A DNA stretch of 64,000 nucleotides from Phycisphaeraceae bacterium (GTDB taxonomy: Bacteria > Planctomycetota > Phycisphaerae > Phycisphaerales > UBA1924), in NCBI GenBank assembly GCA_019636515.1, contig JAHBXI010000005.1, positions 1 through 64,000 on the forward strand, in the 5' to 3' direction. This document shows, piece after piece, positions 10,446-19,736 of this stretch. Below the pieces are notes generated by a model. That model was given only the letters and a program-made list of their open reading frames with translations. It did no database searches and was not told the DNA's origin. Position numbers and translations under genes: made by a program. Each line of letters starts with the position of its first letter. Position 1 is the first letter of the stretch.

Positions 10446-11603
10446 CTATCGCCCGAGGACCTCCTCGCAGATACGCATCGCCTCGGGCATCGCGTCGGCC
10501 ACGCGCTCCCAGTCGACCGCCGCCGGCGTGGGGATCACGTACGTGCTGAACTCACGAGAATGAGAGATCCACGGGCGGATGGGCATCGTGTGCTGCTCGG
10601 ACTGGGCCAGCATGATCTCCGTCCGTTCCGACAGCAGGTACTCGGCCAGGATCCTTGCCTGAACGGGGTTGGGACCCCCCCTGACGATCGACACCGTGTT
10701 GGGAATCGTGAGCGAGCCCATGCTCGGCAGCCCGGCCGCCGCCGGCCGACGCAGCGCCCCGCCCGGGCTTTCCTGCCCGCCCCTGGTCCGCGACACCCGC
10801 TCGTCAACGATCTCGTAGTTCATCGCGACCGGCCACGCGTTTCTCATGCCCGACCACACGTCGTCCGTGTCGGTCAGGCCCAGGTCGATCTCCCCCATCG
10901 CGATCGCCCGGACGATCGACGCGTTGCCATCGAACAGCCGAACCTCGTTGGCGTGCAGGGCCTCAAGCCACTCCCGGAACAACTCCGGCCCGTGCCAGGC
11001 CACCAGCGCGGCCATGTGGGTTCTCGTGGTCCCGAACTGCGGCCGCGCGATCCCCACGCGGCCTTTCCACTCGGGGTCCACGACGTCCCGCAGCGTCATC
11101 GGCGTCGTCGTCGCACGAACCCAGCGGGAGTTGTACCCGATCACCCGCGCCCGCTGCGCAAAGGCGTGCCAGGTCCCGTCCGGAGACTTGAACTCCTCGG
11201 GCCAGGCCTCCCCGGTCTCGATGTTGTACGGCGGGGACTCCATCGGGGCCAGGACCCCCTCCCTCGCCAGCAGGATCGTCCCCATCGGCTCGCTCGACCA
11301 CCACACGTCGGCCCGCGGAGAGTCCTTCTCGGCGAGCAGGCGCTGGACCAGGCCGGTGGTCTTGGTCGCCTCCGTGTCCCCCACGAGTTCAACGATGATC
11401 TGCATATCGAGCCGGAAACGATCAACCACGGCACGGGCGATCGGGTCGTCCACGCTGGTGTAGAGCACGACTTTCCGCGGCGGGGGAAGTTTGGTCGAGA
11501 CACGGTCGAACCGGCCGCTGAACGCCAGCGCCGCCACCACCAGCGCGGCCCCCAACGCCAGCACCGCCGAAACGCTGACTACCCATTCCCGGGCGGTTCG
11601 CAT
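10446..11603 (-). CDS. iron-type ABC transporter substrate-binding protein, membrane-anchored
   Basis: This 385-residue solute-binding protein belongs to the family-1 Fe(III) type. Features include VVLYTSVDDPIARAVVDRF, VWWSSEPMGTILLAREG, VIGYNSRWV, PEWKGRVGIARPQFGTT and a C-terminal ARILAEYLLSERTEIML. The N-terminus has one hydrophobic segment (about 8-28) that could be a signal peptide or an uncleaved anchor. The ATG at 11603 follows AGGGG; a GTG 24 bases upstream is possible. No permease or ATPase gene is adjacent, so partners must be elsewhere. Ligand identity (iron or another small anion or metal) is inferred from the family only. Confidence 0.75.
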   Translation of the reverse strand: MRTAREWVVSVSAVLALGAALVVAALAFSGRFDRVSTKLPPPRKVVLYTSVDDPIARAVVDRFRLDMQIIVELVGDTEATKTTGLVQRLLAEKDSPRADVWWSSEPMGTILLAREGVLAPMESPPYNIETGEAWPEEFKSPDGTWHAFAQRARVIGYNSRWVRATTTPMTLRDVVDPEWKGRVGIARPQFGTTRTHMAALVAWHGPELFREWLEALHANEVRLFDGNASIVRAIAMGEIDLGLTDTDDVWSGMRNAWPVAMNYEIVDERVSRTRGGQESPGGALRRPAAAGLPSMGSLTIPNTVSIVRGGPNPVQARILAEYLLSERTEIMLAQSEQHTMPIRPWISHSREFSTYVIPTPAAVDWERVADAMPEAMRICEEVLGR

Positions 11604-11907
11604 GCCTGTCCCCTCGCGCCTACGCACACCTTATCGAACGATCTTCATCCCCAATGACCTCCTGGCACTCGCCAAGACCCGTGCATCCCATCGTAATCGA
11701 TCGTTCGAAGCGGGGCTCCAAAGTCCCAGGAGATCCAACGATACGCCCGGGAGGGGCACGGAGCATCCGCCGGCATGCCTCGACGCCTCCCTTCCTCGAA
11801 GCGACTCCTGGCCGGGAGCGGGATCCCCCGCCGCGGATTGCCGTTTCCCCGAAGGCTCCGCCAACTCCCCGTTCCACGATGGGAAATACCCACCCCGCAT
11901 CCCCGCG

Positions 11908-12099
11908 CTACACCCGCGGATCGGAGGACCAGATGAACTCACCGGCCTTGACGGCCAGCACCCCAAGCACCGGGAGCACGATCCCCCGGACGACGGGGTC
12001 CTCTCGCCAGGGCGCAAAGGCCCCCTCCCGAACCGCCTCGATCCGGTCGATGAGGGACTTGATCTGCGGTGCGCGTATGGGCTTGAAGTCCGGGGAGTC
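11908..12099 (-). pseudogene. C-terminal gene fragment without a start
   Basis: This minus-strand frame is open for about 64 codons, between an in-frame TGA at 12100-12102 and the TAG at 11908-11910. It contains no ATG, GTG or TTG in its first half. Codon use is strongly genome-like, with nearly every third base G or C. The product resembles the end of a real protein: an amphipathic part (IKSLIDRIEAVREGAFAPW), a hydrophobic helix (VRGIVLPVLGVLAVKAG) and the end FIWSSDPRV. Most likely it is the remnant of a decayed membrane protein. An unusual start codon is the alternative. The family was not recognised. Confidence 0.35.
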
Positions 12100-12204
12100 T
12101 CACCCTGGGCGACGCCAGGGAAACCGACGTCAATAGTGCCACTCCATGTCCTGGCCGTCCTGGTCCTGGGTTGTACCATCACGCCCAGGCACAGCCGGTT
12201 TGTC

Positions 12205-12210
12205 TATCCT
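12205..12210 (+). promoter_or_regulatory. -10 box TATCCT, predicted leaderless promoter
   Basis: TATCCT ends five bases before the ATG at 12216, with no Shine-Dalgarno between. The spacing predicts a transcript that begins at the start codon. Confidence 0.55.
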
Positions 12211-12215
12211 CACGC

Positions 12216-12929
12216 ATGGCGAAAAAAGCAATCTCCACGCCGCTCGCGCGCCGCCCCGGGACCGCCGCTCGAAAGGCGGCGAATCCGCGAAAATCGCTCC
12301 GAACCCAGGCCAGGCGGGCCGACGCGATCTCGGACGGGACGCGGATGGGCCGCCTCCCGCTTGATCGCTGGATCAAGGCCAATCGCGCCAACCTGACGCC
12401 ACCGGTCAGCAACCGCCAGTTGTTCCGGGACAGCCAGGACATGATCCTGTTCGTTTCCGGCGGACCCAACACGCGCAACGACTACCACGTCAACCCCACC
12501 GAGGAACTCTTTTTCCAGATCAAGGGAGACATCGCCGTGCGGATCCGACCCCTTGACGGGTCGCCACCCCGCGACGTGGTGGTCAAGGAAGGGGAACTGT
12601 TCCTGCTCCCGCGGTGGGTTCCCCACCGCCCCCAGCGGCCCGCCGGAACCGTCGGCCTGATCGTCGAGTTTCCGCGGGGCACCGACCAGCGCGGTCACCC
12701 GCTCAAGGACGCCCTGCGCTGGTACTGCCCGGCGTGCGATGAACTCGTCCTGGAGGCCACCTGGGTTCTGCGCAAGATCGACGAGGACCTGAAGATCATC
12801 ATGGAGGACTTCTGGGGAGGTCCCGCCAAGCGGCGAACCTGCCGGGCCTGCGGAACCGTGATCGAACGGGCCGGCGCGGTCGAACTCCGGCAGGGCAAGG
12901 TAAAGAAGGCGGCAAGGCCCGGGGCTTGA
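12216..12929 (+). CDS. nbaC: 3-hydroxyanthranilate 3,4-dioxygenase
   Basis: This cupin dioxygenase (237 residues) opens the ring of 3-hydroxyanthranilate to 2-amino-3-carboxymuconate semialdehyde (ACMS). The iron ligands of the family match H91 and E97 in NDYHVNPTEELFF and H137 in WVPHRPQRP. A second, rubredoxin-like metal site of the bacterial enzymes is present as CPAC (C171, C174) and CRAC (C209, C212). The first ~45 residues are a basic extension not usual in the family. If a shorter start is used, it would lie near M44. The ACMS decarboxylase gene lies about 900 bases downstream, so both act in the lower kynurenine pathway. Confidence 0.9.
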   Translation: MAKKAISTPLARRPGTAARKAANPRKSLRTQARRADAISDGTRMGRLPLDRWIKANRANLTPPVSNRQLFRDSQDMILFVSGGPNTRNDYHVNPTEELFFQIKGDIAVRIRPLDGSPPRDVVVKEGELFLLPRWVPHRPQRPAGTVGLIVEFPRGTDQRGHPLKDALRWYCPACDELVLEATWVLRKIDEDLKIIMEDFWGGPAKRRTCRACGTVIERAGAVELRQGKVKKAARPGA

Positions 12930-12967
12930 ATCGCTTTTTCACGCCCGCGGCGCCAGAGCGTGACGAC

Positions 12968-13510
12968 ATGAACCACGACACCCTCCTCGCGGCCCTCCGC
13001 GGACAGTTCGACGCCTCCCTGGCGATGCTCCGCGCGTGCCTTGAGCAATGTCCCGACGAGCATTGGACCGACGCCGCCGATCCCCAGCGCCGCATCGCCC
13101 GGTACCCGTTCTGGATGGTCGCGTACCACACCCTCTGCTTCGTGGATTGCTACCTCTCACCATCAAACGACCAGTGGGAACCATCGCCCCGTTTCCATCC
13201 AAACGGCCGCCAGGAACTCGAGGATGAGTACCCGAGCCGTTCGTTCGCGAAGGCCGAACTCCTCGAGTACGCCGCGTACTGCCAGGAAAAAGCGGCACGC
13301 GTGCTTGGCCGTGGACCCCAGGCGCCGAGCCCCGAATCGCTGTCCGGAGGTTCCGGCTTCACCTGGCTTGCCTTCACCAGGATCGAACTCCACCTGTACA
13401 ACCTTCGGCATGTCCAGCACCACGTCGGCCAACTCACCGCGTACTTGCGGCGCGCCGGCGTGGAGGTCGCCTGGGTCAAGAGCGTGTCACCGCCAATCAC
13501 GGCACGGTGA
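12968..13510 (+). CDS. DinB-superfamily protein
   Basis: This 180-residue all-helical protein has the DinB/YfiT layout. One His lies in the second helix (WMVAYHTLCFVDCYL), and a C-terminal RHVQHHVGQL supplies the other metal ligands. It starts at the ATG at 12968, 38 bases after the dioxygenase gene; only a weak ribosome site is visible. Members are metal-binding and include thiol-dependent transferases, but the specific role here is unknown. Its position between two kynurenine-pathway genes may be chance. Confidence 0.7.
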   Translation: MNHDTLLAALRGQFDASLAMLRACLEQCPDEHWTDAADPQRRIARYPFWMVAYHTLCFVDCYLSPSNDQWEPSPRFHPNGRQELEDEYPSRSFAKAELLEYAAYCQEKAARVLGRGPQAPSPESLSGGSGFTWLAFTRIELHLYNLRHVQHHVGQLTAYLRRAGVEVAWVKSVSPPITAR

Positions 13511-13517
13511 GCCGTCC

Positions 13518-13724
13518 TCAACCAACCGCGGGCTTGAGCATTGCCGGAATCCGGCTGGCAACCACCAGGGCCGAGAGGCCAACCAGGCCGTAGACGATCC
13601 GGGCAAGCATCGAATACTCACCCAGGACCGCGGCGACAAGGTCGAACTTGAACGCGGCCCAAAGGCCCCAGTTCAGGCCACCGACGACCAGCAGCACCAC
13701 CGCGAGCAGATACAGGTTCTTCAT
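13518..13724 (-). CDS. DUF378 small membrane protein
   Basis: This 68-residue protein has two hydrophobic helices and the DUF378 opening: [19 protein letters not shown], then a second segment [17 protein letters not shown]. The ATG at 13724 has AAAGGA upstream. The function of the family is unknown. It lies convergent to the DinB-like gene (7-base gap) and divergent from the decarboxylase gene. Confidence 0.8.
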   Translation of the reverse strand: MKNLYLLAVVLLVVGGLNWGLWAAFKFDLVAAVLGEYSMLARIVYGLVGLSALVVASRIPAMLKPAVG

Positions 13725-13796
13725 GGAAAAAATCCTTTCGCGGCGGTATTCGGGACCCGGCGCCCGGTGGATTCACCGCCTCGCCTGCCCGTGAAC

Positions 13797-13802
13797 TACT
13801 CT
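13797..13802 (+). promoter_or_regulatory. -10 box TACTCT, predicted leaderless promoter
   Basis: TACTCT ends five bases before the GTG at 13808. No Shine-Dalgarno is visible and the encoded protein needs this early start, so a leaderless GTG transcript is predicted. Confidence 0.5.
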
Positions 13803-13807
13803 CCCAA

Positions 13808-14932
13808 GTGCCGACCATCGACCTGCATACCCACATCCTGCCCGAGCGCTGGCCCGACTGGACGGCCAGGACCGGATATCCGGGCTGGGTACGCCTCGAC
13901 CACGCCGCCCCCGGAAAAGCCGTCATGCGACAATCCACGGCGGGCGGCGCGGAAATCGCCTTCCGCGAGGTCGGCCGCAACTGCTGGGATCCCGCCGCTC
14001 GCCTGGCGGACATGGACGCCGCGGACGTCGGCGTGCAGGTCCTCTCCACCGTGCCGGTCATGTTCTCGTACGGAGCGAGGCCCGCCGATGCCCTCGACCT
14101 GGCCCGCCTGCTCAACGACCACCTCGCCGAGGTCTGCCGATCCGCGCCCTGGGCCCCGCACGATCATCCCCACGCTCGGCCCCTTCGCCGGTTCGTCGCC
14201 CTGGGAACGATTCCCATGCAGGACCCCGCCCTGGCCAGCCGGGAACTCGAGCGCTGCGTCCGCGAACTGGGCATGCCGGGCGTGCAGATCGGCACCAACG
14301 TCGAGGGCCGGAACCTCGACGATCCGGGCGTCGTGGACGTGCTGCGGGCGGCGCAGGACCTGGGAGCCTGTGTCTTTGTCCACCCCTGGGACATGGTCCG
14401 TCACGACGCTTCGGGCCGCGACCGCATGCCGCGGTACTGGCTCCCGTGGCTCGTGGGAATGCCCGCCGAGACCTCCCTGGCCATCTGCTCGGTCCTCTTC
14501 GGTGGCGTGCTGGAATCTCTCCCATCCCTTCGTCTGGGATTTGCCCACGGGGGTGGATCGTTCTGCTTCGGGTTGGGACGCATCCGCCACGGCTTCGAGG
14601 CCCGCCCGGACCTGTGCGCGGTCCGAAGCCGGGTCTCACCCGGGGCCTACGCCAAGGACCATGCCACCGGACGGCCGGCTCGGTTCTTCGTCGATTCGCT
14701 GGTCCACGACCCCCGAGCCTTGGCGATGCTGGTCGAGACCCTCGGAGCCGAGCGGATCGCGGTGGGATCCGATTACCCGTTTCCCCTGGGAGAGTCACGC
14801 CCCGGCGAACTTGTTCGAACGGCCGCGGGGATCGACGCCGCCGACCGCGAACGGATGTTGTTCGGAAGCGCCCTGGAATTTCTCTTTGGACCGCCCGCCT
14901 CCGACGGTCTGAAACCGCCCGCGGGAAACTGA
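13808..14932 (+). CDS. nbaD: 2-amino-3-carboxymuconate-6-semialdehyde decarboxylase
   Basis: This amidohydrolase-fold decarboxylase (374 residues) removes CO2 from ACMS, the product of the dioxygenase at 12216. Zinc ligands are visible as [10 protein letters not shown] at the very N-terminus (H7, H9), the VFVHPWD His, the GFAHGGG His and the Asp in [11 protein letters not shown]. The sequence [12 protein letters not shown] and the long C-terminal match are typical of ACMSD. The GTG at 13808 must be the start, because the metal motif begins three residues later. By draining ACMS it competes with spontaneous closure to quinolinate, the NAD precursor. Confidence 0.9.
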   Translation: MPTIDLHTHILPERWPDWTARTGYPGWVRLDHAAPGKAVMRQSTAGGAEIAFREVGRNCWDPAARLADMDAADVGVQVLSTVPVMFSYGARPADALDLARLLNDHLAEVCRSAPWAPHDHPHARPLRRFVALGTIPMQDPALASRELERCVRELGMPGVQIGTNVEGRNLDDPGVVDVLRAAQDLGACVFVHPWDMVRHDASGRDRMPRYWLPWLVGMPAETSLAICSVLFGGVLESLPSLRLGFAHGGGSFCFGLGRIRHGFEARPDLCAVRSRVSPGAYAKDHATGRPARFFVDSLVHDPRALAMLVETLGAERIAVGSDYPFPLGESRPGELVRTAAGIDAADRERMLFGSALEFLFGPPASDGLKPPAGN

Positions 14933-14978
14933 ATCAAACCACCGTCGTTCCCACGTCTTTTCACCCGGAGTCACGTTC

Positions 14979-15392
14979 ATGGATCCTTCGGACAACCCCT
15001 CGGTCCCGGCCATGCCCGCGCCGTGGTCACGCCGGGCCGGATGGGCCCTCACGATCGCGGCCGCGGCCCTTCTCGTGTTCAGTGGAACGATGAAACTGAC
15101 GAACTCTTCGGAGATGATCGAAGGCTTTGAGAAGATCCAGTGGCCGCCGTCGCTGGCGATCCCCATCGGGATCGTCGAGATCGTCTCGGCCCTTCTCTAC
15201 GTGCTCCCCAGGACGGCGGTCCTGGGGGCCGTCCTTCTCACGGGGTACATGGGCGGCGCGATCGCCACGCACGCCCGACTGCTCGAGCCGGTGTTCGCGC
15301 AGGCCGCGATCGGAGTGGCCATCTGGCTTGGATTGTACTTGCGTGACAGGCGGCTTCGGGCATTGCTCCCGCTCGTGCGGCGGGCGGTGTAA
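14979..15392 (+). CDS. DoxX-like membrane protein
   Basis: This 137-residue protein has four hydrophobic helices, a DoxX-family pattern: FSGTMKLTNSSEMIEGFEKIQWP in the first loop, then LLTGYMGGAIATHARL. The ATG at 14979 has GGAG ten bases upstream. It follows the decarboxylase gene by 46 bases and may be cotranscribed. Substrate and function are unknown for this subgroup. It converges with carB, with a gap of only 19 bases. Confidence 0.75.
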   Translation: MDPSDNPSVPAMPAPWSRRAGWALTIAAAALLVFSGTMKLTNSSEMIEGFEKIQWPPSLAIPIGIVEIVSALLYVLPRTAVLGAVLLTGYMGGAIATHARLLEPVFAQAAIGVAIWLGLYLRDRRLRALLPLVRRAV

Positions 15393-15411
15393 CGACGGAT
15401 CGGCCCCCCGG

Positions 15412-18400
15412 TCACACCCGCTCGTTGTAATCCTGGAGCGCGGCCACGCCCCACCCGCTCCGCTTCATCGCCCGTATCGCGTCCGCCGCGGCGACGCCCG
15501 CCGTCGCCGTCGTGATCATCGAAACCCCAAGCCGCACCGCGCTGGCACGGATCTTTCCCTCGTCGGTCCGCCACCCGGTCCGCGTCGGCGTGTTGATGAC
15601 CAGCGTGATCTTGCCGTCGGTCATCAGGTCCACCACGTTGGGCCGGAACCCCGTTCCCACTTTTTTCAGCGCCACCGACTCCACCCCGTGCCGCGACAGC
15701 ACTTCCCCCGTGCCCGCCGTCGCATAGATCGTGAAACCAAGGTCGCTCAGCGTTCTTGCCACCGGCACAATCGCGTCCTTGTCCGCGTCTCGCACCGAGA
15801 TAAAGACCCCCCCCGACATCGGCAGCGGGACGCCGCTGGCCATCTGCGCCTTGGCAAACGCGATCGGCAAACTCCGGTCCAGTCCCATCACCTCCCCGGT
15901 CGAACGCATCTCCGGACCCAGGACCACATCCACGCCGGGGAACTTGCCAAACGGGAAGACCGACTCCTTGATCGCGTGACGTCCGACAAGTTCGACCTCC
16001 CGCGAGCCGAGTTCCCCGAGCGAACGGCCCATCATCACCTTCGCCGCGATCGCGGGCCAGGGGGTGTTGGTCGCCTTGCCCACGAACGGCACCGTCCGGC
16101 TCGCCCGGGGATTGACCTCGATGATGTACAGCCGGTCGTCCTTGATCGCCATCTGGACGTTCATCAGCCCACGCACGCGGAGTTCCCTCGCCAGTGTCCT
16201 GGCCGCCGCCCGGACACGGTCGAGCATCTCCGCCGGGATCGACGCCGGCGGGAGCGTACACGCCGAGTCACCGGAGTGAATCCCCGCCTGCTCGATCTGC
16301 TGCATCACCCCCGCGATGATCGCCTGCCCCCCCCCACCGCGGCCCTCGGACACGTCAAAGTCCGCCACCACGTCGACGTCCAGTTCGATCGCCCCATCCA
16401 GGAACTTATCGATCAGCACGGGGGCGCCTTCCAGGTCCGACGCCTTGATCGCCGTCGCGATGAAACTCCTCAACGCCGTCTCGTCCGGGCAGATCTCCAT
16501 CCCCCGCCCCCCAAGAACGTAACTCGGCCGGATCAGCACCGGGTACCCGAGCCGATCGGCCACCGCCAGCGCCTCGTCGATGGAGTACGCGATGCCCGAT
16601 GGCGGCCGCGCCAGGCCCAGCCGCCCCAGCAGCGCGTCGAACCGGTCCCGGTCCTCCGCAAGGTCGATCGAGTCCACCGTCGTCCCGATGATCGGCGCTC
16701 CCGCCGAGACCAGCCCGCGCGCCAGGTTGAGCGGCGTCTGCCCGCCGAACTGGACGATCACCCCGCCCACCCGGCCATCCCCGCCGCCGTCAAGACGCTC
16801 GATCACGTTCAGCGTGTCCTCGAGCGTCAGAGGCTCGAAGAACAAAAGGTCGGAGGTGTCGTAGTCCGTCGAGACGGTCTCGGGGTTCGAGTTGATCATC
16901 ACCGACTCAAAGCCCAGTTCCCTGGCCGCCAGCGCCGCGTGAACGCAGCAGTAGTCGAACTCGATCCCCTGGCCGATCCGGTTCGGCCCGCCGCCGATGA
17001 TCACGATCTTCTTCCGATCCGACACCCGGATCTCGTCCTGCGCCCGCCCGCCCAAAGACCGCGGACCACGCTCGTACGTCGAGTAGAAATACGGCGTGAC
17101 GGCGTTGAACTCCGCCGCGCAGGTGTCCACCAGTTTGTACACCGGGTCGATCCCAAGGCCCCGCCGCCGGCCACGCACCCGCAGGATCGTCTCGGTCGTG
17201 ATCTTCCCCAGGTACAGGTTCGCCAGTTGCGCGTCGGAATACCCGAGTTGCTTGGCCTCAAGGAACGTGGACGCCGGAACATCCTCCAGGCGTGAGAACG
17301 AGCACAGCACGTCCTCGAACTCCACCAGTTGCCTCACCTGGTCAAGGAAGAACGGGTCGATCCGCGACAACTCGTGTACACGCTCGACCGACCACCCCAT
17401 CTTGAACGCGTACCGGACGTAGTACAGCCGCCCCTGGCACGGAACGGAGAGTTTCCTCGCCAACTTGTCCAGCGGGATCGGCCACTCGATCGGCTGCCCG
17501 TCCGCCGTCCGCAGGCCCGTCGGGGAACTCCCGGTCCCCGGGACCGCGCCCGACGACACGTCGAGCACCAACTGGTCACGCTCCACCGCCCGCATCGCCG
17601 ACAGCCACTTGTCGTTGCGGTCAAGCCCGAGGCCAAACCGCTTGACATCCATCGAACGGATCACCTTCTGAAGCGACTCCTTGAACGTCCGGCCGATCGC
17701 CATCGCCTCCCCGACGGACTTCATCTGCGTCGTCAGCGTCTCGTCGGCCTCGGGAAACTTCTCGAACGTCCACCGCGGCATCTTCGTCACCACGTAGTCG
17801 ATCGACGGCTCGAAGCACGCGCTGGTCGAGCCCGTGATATCGTTGCGAAGTTCGTCCAGCGTGTACCCCACCGCCAGTTTCGCCGCGATCTTCGCGATCG
17901 GGAACCCCGTCGCCTTCGACGCCAGCGCCGAACTCCGCGAGACCCGCGGGTTCATCTCCACCACCACCATCTCGAACGGGAGGGTCCCGTCCGGGCGCGG
18001 CGCGGGGGCCGGGTTCACCGCGAACTGGACGTTGCTCCCCCCCGTCTCGACGCCCACGGCCCGCATGATCGCCAGCGCCGCGTCACGCATCGCCTGGTAT
18101 TCCTTGTCGGTCAGCGTCAGGATCGGCGCGACCGTGATCGAATCGCCCGTGTGAACCCCCATCGGGTCGATGTTCTCAATCCCGCACACGATGATGCAGT
18201 TGTCACGGCGGTCCCTCACCACCTCCAGTTCGAATTCCTTCCAACCGATCACCGACTCGTCGATCTGCACCTGGCGGATCATCGACGCCGAAAGCCCGCG
18301 AGAGACAATCTCACGGAATTCCTCCGTGTTGTACGCGATCCCACCGCCGCTCCCCCCGAGCGTGAACGCCGGCCGGATGATCGCCGGAAGCCCGATCCCC

Positions 18401-18894
18401 CGCATGAAGTCCATCGCCTCGTCCAGGGACGTCACCGTCCGGCACCGGGGCATCCGAAGACCAAGGCCCTCGCAGATCTCCTTGAAAACACGCCGGTCTT
18501 CCGCCCGGTGGATCACCTCACGGTTGGCCCCGATCATCTCGACCCCGAACCGCCCGAGCGTCCCGTCGTCGTGCAGCCGGCACGCGCAGTTCAACGCCGT
18601 CTGGCCTCCAAGCGTTGGCAGGATCGCGTCGATCCGGGGGCCACGCTGGCGCTCCAGTTCGATGACCTTCGCCACCGCCTCGGGCGTGATCGGCTCGATG
18701 TACGTCCGGTCGCTCAGCGCCGGGTCGGTCATGATCGTCGCCGGGTTCGAGTTCACCAGCACGATCCGGTACCCCTCGGACCGCAGAGCCTTGCACGCCT
18801 GCGTCCCCGAGTAGTCGAACTCGCACCCCTGGCCGATCACGATGGGACCCGACCCCAGGATCAGGATGGTCTTGATGTCCGTCCGCTTGGGCAT
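15412..18894 (-). CDS. carB: carbamoyl-phosphate synthase large subunit
   Basis: This 1,160-residue enzyme makes carbamoyl phosphate from bicarbonate, ATP and ammonia for pyrimidine and arginine synthesis. Two homologous ATP-grasp halves are visible. The first opens with [19 protein letters not shown], the second with [17 protein letters not shown]. The C-terminal MGS-like allosteric domain begins near [14 protein letters not shown]. It is somewhat longer than the usual ~1,070 residues because of short linkers. The ATG at 18894 has the strong ribosome site GAGGAAGGA. No carA is next to it, unlike many bacteria. Confidence 0.97.
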   Translation of the reverse strand: MPKRTDIKTILILGSGPIVIGQGCEFDYSGTQACKALRSEGYRIVLVNSNPATIMTDPALSDRTYIEPITPEAVAKVIELERQRGPRIDAILPTLGGQTALNCACRLHDDGTLGRFGVEMIGANREVIHRAEDRRVFKEICEGLGLRMPRCRTVTSLDEAMDFMRGIGLPAIIRPAFTLGGSGGGIAYNTEEFREIVSRGLSASMIRQVQIDESVIGWKEFELEVVRDRRDNCIIVCGIENIDPMGVHTGDSITVAPILTLTDKEYQAMRDAALAIMRAVGVETGGSNVQFAVNPAPAPRPDGTLPFEMVVVEMNPRVSRSSALASKATGFPIAKIAAKLAVGYTLDELRNDITGSTSACFEPSIDYVVTKMPRWTFEKFPEADETLTTQMKSVGEAMAIGRTFKESLQKVIRSMDVKRFGLGLDRNDKWLSAMRAVERDQLVLDVSSGAVPGTGSSPTGLRTADGQPIEWPIPLDKLARKLSVPCQGRLYYVRYAFKMGWSVERVHELSRIDPFFLDQVRQLVEFEDVLCSFSRLEDVPASTFLEAKQLGYSDAQLANLYLGKITTETILRVRGRRRGLGIDPVYKLVDTCAAEFNAVTPYFYSTYERGPRSLGGRAQDEIRVSDRKKIVIIGGGPNRIGQGIEFDYCCVHAALAARELGFESVMINSNPETVSTDYDTSDLLFFEPLTLEDTLNVIERLDGGGDGRVGGVIVQFGGQTPLNLARGLVSAGAPIIGTTVDSIDLAEDRDRFDALLGRLGLARPPSGIAYSIDEALAVADRLGYPVLIRPSYVLGGRGMEICPDETALRSFIATAIKASDLEGAPVLIDKFLDGAIELDVDVVADFDVSEGRGGGGQAIIAGVMQQIEQAGIHSGDSACTLPPASIPAEMLDRVRAAARTLARELRVRGLMNVQMAIKDDRLYIIEVNPRASRTVPFVGKATNTPWPAIAAKVMMGRSLGELGSREVELVGRHAIKESVFPFGKFPGVDVVLGPEMRSTGEVMGLDRSLPIAFAKAQMASGVPLPMSGGVFISVRDADKDAIVPVARTLSDLGFTIYATAGTGEVLSRHGVESVALKKVGTGFRPNVVDLMTDGKITLVINTPTRTGWRTDEGKIRASAVRLGVSMITTATAGVAAADAIRAMKRSGWGVAALQDYNERV

Positions 18895-19047
18895 CGCGGT
18901 CCTTCCTCTTCGGCGACGGGGCGAAGGCGGCCAGGGGCGGATGCCGATGGACCACAACCTCGCCCGGCGCAAACTCGTGGAGGATACACGGCCCGAACGG
19001 CGTTGTCGCCGCCGCGAGGGATTCTCCCTTCGGATCCCCGCTTTCCC

Positions 19048-19668
19048 TCACCCCGCCTTTTGGCAACGGTAGACGAACGCCGGGGGGATGTTCATCATCG
19101 CCCCCGCCCCACGCTCGACCGACGCGAAGAGCGATTCGAGCAGTTGCCCGAACCGCCGCCCGGCGGGCTTGAGGTGCGCCCCGTAGTACGCAAACGTCAC
19201 GAACCGGCCACCCGGCCGCAGCACGCCGATCGCCGCCTCGAGGATCTCTTTCTGCAACGGCCCCGGGAAGCCCGCGAAGGGAAGCCCGCTCACGATGCTG
19301 TCCACCGTGCCCGGCTCGATCCCCTCCCGCCGACAGATCGCTTCCGCGTTGGCGGCCGTGTCCTCGTGCAGCAACACCCCGGGAAACTCCGAACGCAGCG
19401 CCGCCGCCATCGAAGAACTCCGCTCGATCGCCACCACGCGGGTCCCAGGACCAACCCGCCGCAGGATCTCACGAGTGAAGACCCCCGTCCCCGGCCCGAA
19501 CTCGATCACCGCCCGGGCCGTTTCAAGATCCAGCCCTTCCACCATCCGACGCGCCAGCGCCCGCGAACTGGGCGCGATCGCCCCGACCACCCGGGGTCGA
19601 GCCAGAAACTCCCGGAGAAACCGGGAGGCTCCCCCCAGGCCAGGCAATCGACGTGATGGACGCCTCAT
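19048..19668 (-). CDS. class I SAM-dependent methyltransferase (phospholipid N-methyltransferase-like)
   Basis: This 206-residue protein has motif I VIEFGPGTGVFTREIL, a motif-II-like VVAIERSSSMAAAL and the SIVSGLPFAGFP segment. It resembles small phosphatidylethanolamine N-methyltransferases (PmtA type), including the N-terminal FLREFLARPRVVGAIAPSS. The rRNA adenine dimethylases share the fold but not the FGPGTG/SGLPFA pattern. The ATG at 19668 is chosen because the family motif starts at once; no clear Shine-Dalgarno is seen. Lipid methylation is inferred, not shown. Confidence 0.7.
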   Translation of the reverse strand: MRRPSRRLPGLGGASRFLREFLARPRVVGAIAPSSRALARRMVEGLDLETARAVIEFGPGTGVFTREILRRVGPGTRVVAIERSSSMAAALRSEFPGVLLHEDTAANAEAICRREGIEPGTVDSIVSGLPFAGFPGPLQKEILEAAIGVLRPGGRFVTFAYYGAHLKPAGRRFGQLLESLFASVERGAGAMMNIPPAFVYRCQKAG

Positions 19669-19736
19669 CGGGATCTCGTGAACCTCCGCCCGATCCACGG
19701 CCTGGGCTCGGCCAGTCGCGACCACCCGCGCCCCGA

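Larger units (their letters stand above)
11604..12215. other. 612-base gap with a gene fragment
   Basis: This lies between the solute-binding gene and the dioxygenase gene. The only coding-like stretch is the start-less minus-strand fragment at 11908-12099. The part nearest 11604 should carry the promoter of the solute-binding gene. Long open frames seen here on both strands have no family resemblance and poor codon pattern. Confidence 0.45.

Noticed and set aside
11631-12182. 183-codon minus-strand frame in the gap before the dioxygenase gene
   Set aside because: Ser/Arg/Gly-rich with no family resemblance; the overlapping fragment at 11908-12099 has a better codon pattern.
15127-17295. 722-codon plus-strand frame opposite carB
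   Set aside because: Antisense shadow of carB; rich in Arg/His/Pro/Asp with no domains.
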